The notes beneath the pieces are model-generated. The model was not told the origin of the DNA. It did not search any database and worked only from the letters and a program-made list of their open reading frames with translations. Positions 1-5,048 of a stretch of 5,817 nucleotides of DNA are shown here, piece after piece. The position numbers were made by a program, and so were the translations under genes. The stretch is from WTXA01 sp041741995. GTDB lineage: Bacteria; Bacillota; TC1. Where the stretch lies: positions 1-5,817 of the forward strand of contig JBGSJN010000002.1 of NCBI GenBank assembly GCA_041741995.1. The letters are read 5' to 3'. Every line of letters begins with the position of its first letter. Positions within the stretch are counted from its first letter, which is position 1.

Positions 1-71
1 TTAATCATATCTTCCACTACTAGAAGTTTGAATTCACTTGAGTATCTTTCGTTTGGTATTCCCTTTGGCAT
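1..71 (-). CDS. IS3-family transposase OrfA, N-terminal fragment
   Basis: An open frame starts at ATG (69-71) and continues past the window edge, giving 23 codons that begin MPKGIPNERYSSEFK and continue with LLVVEDM. This closely resembles the start of OrfA proteins of the IS150 group of IS3 elements, which often read MPKGIPNKRYTPEFK. In the family, OrfA carries an N-terminal helix-turn-helix that binds the terminal repeats, and a frameshift joins it to the DDE-type OrfB; neither is in view here. A ribosome binding site reading AAAGGGGTG (82-90) precedes the ATG with rather long spacing and lies inside an inverted copy of the IS tip. The call is firm for the family, but whether the gene is intact is unknown. 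Confidence 0.8.
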   Translation of the reverse strand, partial: MPKGIPNERYSSEFKLLVVEDMI

Positions 72-76
72 AGAAA

Positions 77-139
77 AACTGCACCCCTTTCGTTATTGTG
101 TGGATATTATACCACATGTCTAACTTTTGGGGTGCAGTT
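77..139 (-). promoter_or_regulatory. IS-tip inverted repeat: RBS-sequestering hairpin and possible terminator
   Basis: On the minus strand AACTGCACCCC (129-139) is perfectly complementary over 11 bases to GGGGTGCAGTT (77-87). The 41-base space between them contains further pairing: TGTGG (112-116) with CCACA (99-103), and a 3-bp GTT/AAC. The 3' arm includes the GGGGTG of the orfA ribosome binding site and is followed by a run of U. RNA entering from outside the IS should fold and hide the site, and may terminate. RNA started at the internal promoter lacks the outer arm and would stay open. The pairing is seen; the protective role is inferred from IS10-type elements, where such a mechanism is known. 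Confidence 0.6.
106..114 (-). promoter_or_regulatory. IS transposase promoter, extended -10
   Basis: The minus strand reads TGGTATAAT, a perfect -10 hexamer (106-111) with the TG extension (113-114). No good -35 lies at the usual distance, as expected when an extended -10 carries the promoter. Initiation about 7 bases downstream, near 97-99, would make an RNA that contains the orfA ribosome binding site but lacks the outer arm of the terminal hairpin. Confidence 0.65.
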
Positions 140-141
140 CA

Positions 142-199
142 CATCATGTTGATTGTTTTTTTCTTTTTTCTCTACTATTCTAAGATATCTTTGATTTTA
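142..199. other. Short gap between the lipid kinase stop and the IS end
   Basis: These 58 bases hold no gene. They include the 10-base palindrome AAGATATCTT (181-190) and a pyrimidine-rich plus-strand stretch (151-180). No stem followed by a U run is seen on the minus strand, so the lipid kinase seems to lack a terminator of its own before the IS. Confidence 0.6.
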
Positions 200-1087
200 T
201 TAATTAATAAGCCCTAGAATTTCTAACCTTTCTTTGATACAGGATATTTTCAAAGGTAATAAAGGACCATATTCACCATCTATATCTGTAGAGATATTCT
301 TCATTTTTGTTTCCAGGGATAATTCATCTGTTTGAAAATAGGTTAAACCTACAGTATCTTCTAAATTCTTTTTCATAATCAATTTCATTAATAAAGGGAA
401 AACTTCCAACATTGTCTCAGGATTTATCAATATAACATCTAACTTCCCGTCAGACATATCAGCATTATAGGCAAAGTCCATACTCCCGGCTGAATTACCA
501 TTGAAAATTAGAATGACATAAACCTCTCCCTCATAATTGTATTCCTTTGATTTTATCTTGATAGGAATCTTCTTGAAATTAGGTATTTCTTGTATCCCTT
601 TTAAAAAATAGGCTATTTTCCCAATTGTATTTTTTAAGGCTTGGTTGGTTTTTTGTGAGACATCGGTAAAAAGACCCAAACTGGCAACATTAACAAAGTA
701 ATCATCATTAACCTTTCCAATATCGATTCTCTTTGGCTTACTAGCTAGTATTTTTCTGCAAGCTTCAAGTACATCATTTGGCATCCCTATATGAGATGCA
801 AAGTCATTAGCTGTTCCTGAAGGTATTACTCCTAGGGGTATATTAATATTTAACTTTATCAAGCTATTAACCATCATGTTAACAGTACCATCACCGCCAG
901 CTACAATTATATGACTATAATCATCATTTAATTCTATCAAGACTTTTTCAAGATCTAAGTCCCCATTTATTTCTCGTAACACTAAATCAAAACCTTCGGC
1001 TTTATGTAAGTTAACAATATCTTCTAGTTTATCGGTAATTGTACCTTCTCCAGCTATTGGATTATATACCATCAATATCTTTTTCAT
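200..1087 (-). CDS. YegS/BmrU-family diacylglycerol/lipid kinase
   Basis: This 295-residue cytosolic or membrane-associated kinase is predicted to transfer the gamma phosphate of ATP to a lipid alcohol such as diacylglycerol, feeding phosphatidic acid back into phospholipid synthesis. Visible landmarks are NPIAGEG near residues 9-15, the nucleotide-binding GGDGT at 64-68, SGTANDFA at 90-97, DGKLDV at 213-218 and DIDGE at 268-272, the last being where the family places its metal/catalytic acidic residues. The length is normal for the family. The frame can be extended to a GTG at 1112-1114, but those codons contain the ribosome binding site AAGGAG (1101-1106). I therefore place the start at the ATG at 1085-1087, although the 13-base spacing is longish. 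It has its own promoter upstream and no convincing terminator before the IS. The exact lipid substrate cannot be told from sequence. Confidence 0.9.
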   Translation of the reverse strand: MKKILMVYNPIAGEGTITDKLEDIVNLHKAEGFDLVLREINGDLDLEKVLIELNDDYSHIIVAGGDGTVNMMVNSLIKLNINIPLGVIPSGTANDFASHIGMPNDVLEACRKILASKPKRIDIGKVNDDYFVNVASLGLFTDVSQKTNQALKNTIGKIAYFLKGIQEIPNFKKIPIKIKSKEYNYEGEVYVILIFNGNSAGSMDFAYNADMSDGKLDVILINPETMLEVFPLLMKLIMKKNLEDTVGLTYFQTDELSLETKMKNISTDIDGEYGPLLPLKISCIKERLEILGLIN

Positions 1088-1129
1088 ATCGCAATTATAT
1101 CTCCTTGAACTCACATATATCTGTCTACT

Positions 1130-1157
1130 ATTATACCTAAATATATATATCTTTCAA
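1130..1157 (-). promoter_or_regulatory. Promoter of the lipid kinase gene
   Basis: The minus strand shows TTGAAA (1152-1157), a 16-base spacer and TATAAT (1130-1135), a strong match to the vegetative sigma-A consensus. It lies just downstream of the rubrerythrin terminator and about 42 bases before the chosen start, so the kinase is expected to be transcribed independently of rubrerythrin. Confidence 0.7.
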
Positions 1158-1179
1158 ATCTTGTTAATCACATTATTAT

Positions 1180-1221
1180 AAAAAAACGCCCCAAATGTTA
1201 GTTTTTATTTAACATTTGGGG
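1180..1221 (-). terminator. Intrinsic terminator after rubrerythrin
   Basis: The minus-strand RNA has a perfect 12-bp stem, CCCCAAATGTTA (1210-1221) with TAACATTTGGGG (1189-1200), around a 9-base loop. It is followed by CG and then seven U (1180-1186). It starts 15 bases after the rubrerythrin stop codon and should end that transcript. The A-rich stretch upstream of the stem, plus the weaker downstream context, makes efficient termination on the plus strand less likely. Confidence 0.92.
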
Positions 1222-1236
1222 GTTCATAAAAAGGAC

Positions 1237-1830
1237 TTAATAATTTTCTGCTAATACCTCAAAGTATGCTTGAGGATGAGCGCAGGCCGGACACTCATCA
1301 AAAGCTGTCTTACCTTGATGAACAAAGCCACAATTACCACATTTCCATGAAGTAACCTCATCTTTTTTAAAGACTTTTGCATTTTGAATATTTGCTGCTA
1401 ACTTTCTATATCTAGCCTCATGATGCTGTTCTACTGAACCAATTTTTTCAAAGACCAAAGCGACTTCAGGAAAACCCTCTTCCTTAGCTACCTTTGCAAA
1501 GTCCTGATACAAATCAGACCATTCTTCTTTTTCACCATCAGCTGCAGCGATTAGATTAGCTAAAGTATCCCCTTGAGCTACAGGATACATAGCATTTATT
1601 TCTACCATTGCTGGTAATTCATTTTTTAATCCTTCCAATAGTAGTTTATAGAATCTTTTTGCATGTTCTTTTTCATTATCTGCAGTTTCAAGGAAGATGT
1701 TCTTAATTTGCTTAAAGCCTTCCTTATCGGCTATTGATGCATAAAAAGTGTATCTGTTCCTGGCTTGTGATTCACCTGCAAATGACTTTAGTAGATTCTC
1801 TGCAGTTTTTGTTCCTTTTAAATCTTTCAT
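1237..1830 (-). CDS. rbr: Rubrerythrin
   Basis: This 197-residue cytosolic non-heme iron protein is predicted to reduce hydrogen peroxide to water with electrons from NADH via rubredoxin or related carriers, a standard oxidative defence of anaerobes. The N-terminal ferritin-like four-helix domain (about 1-150) supplies the diiron ligands: E20, E53 and H56 (ExxH), E100 and E103 (ExxE), then E134 and H137 (ExxH). The C-terminal rubredoxin-like domain holds the Fe(Cys)4 site in CGNC (164-167) and CPAC (180-183). All expected ligands are present and the length is usual, so it should be active. The ATG is preceded by an excellent AGAGGAGGT (1836-1844) with 5-base spacing. It is flanked upstream by a probable promoter and an AT palindrome, and downstream by a strong terminator, so it is at least partly monocistronic. 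PerR control is common for rbr genes but no clear box lies directly upstream. Confidence 0.97.
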   Translation of the reverse strand: MKDLKGTKTAENLLKSFAGESQARNRYTFYASIADKEGFKQIKNIFLETADNEKEHAKRFYKLLLEGLKNELPAMVEINAMYPVAQGDTLANLIAAADGEKEEWSDLYQDFAKVAKEEGFPEVALVFEKIGSVEQHHEARYRKLAANIQNAKVFKKDEVTSWKCGNCGFVHQGKTAFDECPACAHPQAYFEVLAENY

Positions 1831-1856
1831 TACTTACCTCCTCTGATTAACTTGCT

Positions 1857-1886
1857 TTTATATTAAAATATTAACATATTTAACAA
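1857..1886 (-). promoter_or_regulatory. Probable rubrerythrin promoter
   Basis: The minus strand reads TTGTTA (1881-1886), an 18-base spacer and TATAAA (1857-1862), giving a leader of about 20 bases before the rbr start. The region is so AT-rich that alternative -10 choices exist within a few bases, so the exact position is uncertain. Confidence 0.4.
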
Positions 1887-1887
1887 T

Positions 1888-1918
1888 ATTATATAAGTGA
1901 TGATGTTACTTATATAAT
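1888..1918. repeat. 11-bp AT-rich palindrome between the membrane gene and rbr
   Basis: ATTATATAAGT (1888-1898) and ACTTATATAAT (1908-1918) are perfect inverted repeats around a 9-base spacer. It begins just after the stop of the membrane protein gene and lies just upstream of the rbr promoter. It could act as a weak terminator for the upstream gene, but no U run follows the stem. It could also be an operator for rbr. The symmetry is seen; the role is open. Confidence 0.5.
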
Positions 1919-1924
1919 CACTAT

Positions 1925-2365
1925 TTACTTACTACTATTCTCATCAGAGGTATTTTTCTCCATTAATTTAATTCTTCTACCAAGCCTTTTCCCGCGAACG
2001 CCTTGGATTATTAAAAGGACAACAATAACACAAAATTCCACAAAAACAACCAATACACCAAGCCAAGGCTCAACATCCATAACACTTTCCAAAACCTTAA
2101 CAGAAACAAACATCAATAAAGGCAAAACTACTAAAAACAATATAAAAATAGATAAAAAAATCATCCGTGACTTTTTCTTAAAAACCTCAATGTCCTCTCC
2201 ACTGTGTTTTGAAACAAAAGTCTGATCAGCTAAATTCTCCCTTTGCACCCATTTCATACGAAGCAAACGAAGAATCAAGATAACCAATGTACCTAGAACA
2301 AGACCTGAAAAATACTTCAAATTCCCTCTAAATAAAGGTTCCAAAAAATCCAAGATTCCAGGCAT
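1925..2365 (-). CDS. Small membrane protein of unknown function, three predicted helices
   Basis: I do not recognise this 146-residue protein. Three hydrophobic stretches are visible at about 18-35, 69-89 and 100-121. A charged loop lies between the first two (about 37-67, with several Lys and acidic residues), and the tail is basic and then polar (about 124-146, containing GKRLGRRIK and ending DENSSK). The positive-inside rule places the basic loop and tail in the cytoplasm, though three helices then leave the N-terminus outside. No signal peptide cleavage site, metal motif or enzyme motif is seen. The frame extends to GTG at 2372-2374, but that codon overlaps the ribosome binding site AGGAGG (2374-2379). 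The ATG at 2363-2365 has ideal 8-base spacing and is chosen. It follows uup by 33 bases and is probably cotranscribed with it. Confidence 0.8.
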   Translation of the reverse strand: MPGILDFLEPLFRGNLKYFSGLVLGTLVILILRLLRMKWVQRENLADQTFVSKHSGEDIEVFKKKSRMIFLSIFILFLVVLPLLMFVSVKVLESVMDVEPWLGVLVVFVEFCVIVVLLIIQGVRGKRLGRRIKLMEKNTSDENSSK

Positions 2366-2383
2366 AATACCCACCTCCTAAAA

Positions 2384-2398
2384 TTAAAATGATTATAA
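2384..2398. promoter_or_regulatory. PerR-box-like sequence
   Basis: On the minus strand the 15-mer TTATAATCATTTTAA matches 13 of the 14 defined positions of the B. subtilis PerR operator TTATAATNATTATAA. It fills the gap between uup and the membrane gene. Its first half contains a TATAAT (2392-2397) that could itself serve as a -10 for the membrane gene, although only a poor -35 is present. AT-rich DNA produces weak matches easily (several 10-of-14 matches occur nearby), so binding is a hypothesis. Confidence 0.3.
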
Positions 2399-4180
2399 TT
2401 ACTTCAATTTACTTTCAGCAATCCGTTCAGACAATTCATGTAAATAAACCCAACGTTCCATCTTTTCCTCTAGAGCTTTCTCCAAGGATAACTTCTGTCG
2501 CCCCAGTTCTTGCAATTTAACATAATCACTTATCTCACTATCAATATCCTTTAGCAAATCATCTAGCTTTTTTTCAATTTCTGCAATTTCAAAATCAATT
2601 GTTTCAAACTCTCGCTGTTCATTAAAAGAGAACTTCAAACTACTTTTCTCTCTGACATAAACAATACCCTTGTTATCAACAACCCTATCCCTTTCCCTCT
2701 CATCGCTTTTTTCTCCAAGATAGTCAACATAACTACCAAGATATTTACCAACCTTGCCCTCACCTTGAAACTCAAAAATAGTATCCACAACCTTATCTAA
2801 AAAGTACCTGTCATGAGAAACCACAATTACAGCACCTTTAAAACTCTCCAAATAATCCTCTAAAATAGTCAATGTCTCAATATCAAGATCATTAGTAGGC
2901 TCATCTAACAATAAAACATTAGGAGCCTCCATCAATATACTAAGTAAATACAACCGCCTTTGTTCTCCACCAGACAGTTTACTAATAGGTGTCCATTGTA
3001 ATGTAGAATCAAAAAGAAACCTTTCCAACATCTTAGATGCTGTAATCTCTCCATCAGGTGTCTTAATCACTTCAGCAATACCCTTGATAAAATCAATTAC
3101 TCTAATATTCTGGTCAAGTTCCTCAGAATTTTGAGAAAAATAACCAATCTTAACAGTCTGTCCCACTTCAACAGTACCCTTATCTGGACTAATCCTCCCA
3201 CTAATCAAGTTCAACAAGGTAGACTTACCCTCACCATTTCTGCCTACAATACCAATTCGTGCATCACGAGGTATAAAATAGTCGAAATTATCAATAACCA
3301 GCTTTTCTCCAAAACTCTTACTCACACCATGAAGTTCTACAATCTTATTTCCAAGTCTTGAAGAGATAGAGTTAAGTTCCAGTTTGATTTCATCCTCATA
3401 AACACTACCTTCCTTCAACTTACCGTACTTGGCAATTCTTGATTTACTTTTTGAAGTCCTACCTACAGGGCCTCTTTTGATCCATTCTAATTCTTTTCTT
3501 AAAAAACTCTTTCTTTTACGTCTTGAGTTTTGTTCAATATCTTCTCTGCCTGCTTTCATTTCTAGAAACATTGAATAATTGCCTGGATAGTTATATAGTT
3601 CACCTTCGTTTATTTCAACAATCTTATTAACTACCCTATCTAAAAAATATCGATCATGGGTAACCATTATTATGGCCCCTGTATACTTACTAAGAAAACT
3701 CTCCAGCCAGGCTACCATTTCATTGTCTAAATGATTTGTAGGCTCATCAAGAATCAAAATCTCGCAACGATGAACCAAGGCACTTGCAATGGCCACTCTC
3801 TTCATTTGCCCGCCAGACAAAGTTCCAATCTGTTTATCATAATCCTTGATACCTAATTTTGTTAATATAGTCTTTGCTTCATAGCTTCTTGTTTCTCTAG
3901 ATTCATTGTCAGCTCCTATTAGAACCTGCTCTAAAACTGTAATATTTTCATCTAAAATCGGGTTTTGGGGAAGATACTCTATTCTAGCTCCTGGGCTTTT
4001 TGTTACTGTACCAGTATCAGGATTTTCTATTTGCCCCAGAATCTTTAACAGGGTGGACTTACCTGTTCCATTAACTCCAATAACTCCTATCTTATCCCCT
4101 TCATTCATAAAAAGTGAAACATCCTTTAAAAGTATCTTTTCACTATAGCTTTTATTTATTTTATCTGCTGATAATAGCAT
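2399..4180 (-). CDS. uup: ABC-F ATPase, Uup/YfmR subfamily
   Basis: This 593-residue soluble protein has two ABC ATPase domains and no membrane segment, as in the ABC-F proteins that bind the ribosomal E site and relieve stalled translation. ABC1 shows Walker A GVNGTGKST (35-43), signature LSGGQ (121-125), Walker B LILDEP (142-147) and H175. ABC2 shows GRNGEGKST (313-321), LSGGE (402-406), LLLDEP (423-428) and H456. The P-site interaction linker lies between them (about 207-275, rich in Arg and Lys, with KELEWIKRG). The C-terminal coiled coil from about 515, opening KFSFNEQREFE and ending around RWVYLHEL, is the mark of the Uup subfamily, whose Bacillus member YfmR helps at polyproline stalls. 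All catalytic residues are present. The ATG follows AGGA (4190-4193) by 9 bases. It has its own extended -10 promoter. An antibiotic-resistance ABC-F is less likely given the Uup tail. Confidence 0.93.
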   Translation of the reverse strand: MLLSADKINKSYSEKILLKDVSLFMNEGDKIGVIGVNGTGKSTLLKILGQIENPDTGTVTKSPGARIEYLPQNPILDENITVLEQVLIGADNESRETRSYEAKTILTKLGIKDYDKQIGTLSGGQMKRVAIASALVHRCEILILDEPTNHLDNEMVAWLESFLSKYTGAIIMVTHDRYFLDRVVNKIVEINEGELYNYPGNYSMFLEMKAGREDIEQNSRRKRKSFLRKELEWIKRGPVGRTSKSKSRIAKYGKLKEGSVYEDEIKLELNSISSRLGNKIVELHGVSKSFGEKLVIDNFDYFIPRDARIGIVGRNGEGKSTLLNLISGRISPDKGTVEVGQTVKIGYFSQNSEELDQNIRVIDFIKGIAEVIKTPDGEITASKMLERFLFDSTLQWTPISKLSGGEQRRLYLLSILMEAPNVLLLDEPTNDLDIETLTILEDYLESFKGAVIVVSHDRYFLDKVVDTIFEFQGEGKVGKYLGSYVDYLGEKSDERERDRVVDNKGIVYVREKSSLKFSFNEQREFETIDFEIAEIEKKLDDLLKDIDSEISDYVKLQELGRQKLSLEKALEEKMERWVYLHELSERIAESKLK

Positions 4181-4224
4181 CTTATATTTTCCTACCTTCT
4201 ACTTGCTGTTTATTTCTTATATCC

Positions 4225-4233
4225 ATTATATCA
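4225..4233 (-). promoter_or_regulatory. Promoter of uup, extended -10
   Basis: The minus strand reads TGATATAAT, a perfect -10 (4225-4230) with the TG extension (4232-4233), 44 bases before the uup ATG. No good -35 is visible, and that region falls inside the tcdA terminator hairpin. Placing a promoter immediately after a terminator fits independent transcription of uup. Confidence 0.55.
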
Positions 4234-4235
4234 TG

Positions 4236-4266
4236 AAAAAGACGTCCTAGCAGATACTAGAACGTC
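4236..4266 (-). terminator. Intrinsic terminator after tcdA
   Basis: In the minus-strand RNA, GACGUUCUAG (4257-4266) pairs with CUAGGACGUC (4241-4250) over 10 bp including one G-U wobble, around a 6-base loop, and is followed directly by five U (4236-4240). On the plus strand the wobble becomes an A-C mismatch, so the element is oriented to stop tcdA transcription. It starts 23 bases after the tcdA stop codon. Confidence 0.88.
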
Positions 4267-4289
4267 AGTAGTAATCAATCTATTTAATA

Positions 4290-4988
4290 TTACTTGATTA
4301 AATCTTTGACAACCTCAGCACACATAACCAAACCCGCAACAGATGGGACAAAAGAAACACTTCCAGGAACTTGTTTGCCATTGCTGTTTAATTCTAAGGG
4401 CACTATTGGTTCTTCTTTAGAATAGACTACCTTAAGGGACTTGATCTCCCGTTTTCTTAATTCTCTTCTCATTACTCTGGCCAACGGACAAACTGAGGTT
4501 TTATGAATATCAGCTACTTCAATTTTTGTAGGATCTAGCTTGTTGCCCATTCCCATACTACTGATAATAGGTATATTCCTCTTATGTGCTTCCAGTACCA
4601 GATCTATTTTTGCCGTGACGGTATCAATAGCATCTATTATATAATCGCATTTCAAATCTAATATATTATCTGTATTTCCAGGAAGATAAAAAGTCTGAAA
4701 AGTTGTTACATTAATCTTGGGATTTATTTCTAGTAATCTTTCCTTGGCTACTTCAACTTTTGGTTTGCCTACTGTTTTATTTGTGGCAATTATCTGACGA
4801 TTAATATTTGTTATGCAAACTATATCATTATCAATAATTATTAGATTACCAACGCCTGATCTTACTAATCCTTCAAGGGCATAACCCCCTACTCCTCCAA
4901 TACCAAAAATCATTACTGTACTTTTTTTTAATTTTTCCAGACCCTCGGTTCCAACTAAAAGCTCAGTTCTTGAAAATTCATGTAACAT
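4290..4988 (-). CDS. tcdA: tRNA threonylcarbamoyladenosine dehydratase TcdA (CsdL/YgdL)
   Basis: This 232-residue E1-like (ThiF/MoeB fold) enzyme is predicted to cyclise t6A to ct6A at position 37 of ANN-decoding tRNAs by ATP-dependent dehydration. The Rossmann glycine motif GIGGVGG is at 29-35, the adenine/ribose acidic region IIDND at 51-55, NINRQ at 61-65, with K75 and K77 nearby and IIDAID at 117-122. The TcdA-specific stretch SSMGMGNKLDP (143-153) and CPLARVMRRELRK (167-179) separate it from ThiF and MoeB, as does the absence of their CxxC zinc pairs. It is somewhat shorter than the E. coli protein of about 268 residues, as Firmicute forms often are. The ATG follows AGGTGG (4995-5000) by 6 bases. 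A terminator follows it, and an SDR gene lies 60 bases upstream. No cysteine desulfurase partner (CsdA/CsdE) is in the window. Confidence 0.92.
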   Translation of the reverse strand: MLHEFSRTELLVGTEGLEKLKKSTVMIFGIGGVGGYALEGLVRSGVGNLIIIDNDIVCITNINRQIIATNKTVGKPKVEVAKERLLEINPKINVTTFQTFYLPGNTDNILDLKCDYIIDAIDTVTAKIDLVLEAHKRNIPIISSMGMGNKLDPTKIEVADIHKTSVCPLARVMRRELRKREIKSLKVVYSKEEPIVPLELNSNGKQVPGSVSFVPSVAGLVMCAEVVKDLIK

Positions 4989-5022
4989 ATTCTACCACCT
5001 GTTAGTTTTTTATTTCCTTATC

Positions 5023-5031
5023 ATCATATCA
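5023..5031 (-). promoter_or_regulatory. Probable tcdA promoter, extended -10
   Basis: The minus strand reads TGATATGAT, a 5-of-6 -10 hexamer (5023-5028) with the TG extension (5030-5031), 34 bases before the tcdA ATG. No strong -35 is visible. It sits in a 14-base block nearly identical to the one at the uup promoter. No intrinsic terminator is seen after the SDR gene, so read-through from that gene is also possible. Confidence 0.45.
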
Positions 5032-5048
5032 TGAATTAATACTATTTA

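Larger units (their letters stand above)
1..141 (-). mobile_element. Left end of an IS3-family (IS150-like) insertion sequence, partial
   Basis: On the minus strand the element begins with TGAACTGCACCCCAAAAG at 141, which has the TG outer tip and the CACCCCAAAAGTTAGAC-type terminal repeat common in IS3-family elements. It is followed by a promoter and by the N-terminus of an OrfA transposase. The rest of the element runs off the left edge, so its completeness, right end and target duplication cannot be judged. It sits 58 bases downstream of the lipid kinase stop and points the same way. The family is seen from sequence; the IS150 subgroup is inferred from the OrfA N-terminus. Confidence 0.85.

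Noticed and set aside
151..180. Pyrimidine-rich plus-strand tract as a plus-strand terminator tail
   Set aside because: The only stem before it is the IS hairpin, whose end is more than 10 bases away, and no plus-strand gene is present to terminate.
1845..1924. PerR box directly upstream of rbr
   Set aside because: The best alignments I find reach only about 10 of 14 positions, the same level as other AT-rich DNA in the window.
3131..3361. Plus-strand open frame of 76 codons
   Set aside because: It lies wholly within uup on the opposite strand, has no recognisable domain and is explained as a shadow of the conserved ABC2 coding sequence.
3906..4148. Plus-strand open frame of 80 codons
   Set aside because: It is antisense to the first ATPase domain of uup, has no domain of its own, and looks like a coding shadow.
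2399..4180. Antibiotic-resistance ABC-F (Vga/Lsa/OptrA type)
   Set aside because: The linker and especially the C-terminal coiled coil match the housekeeping Uup/YfmR type, so a resistance role is not supported.
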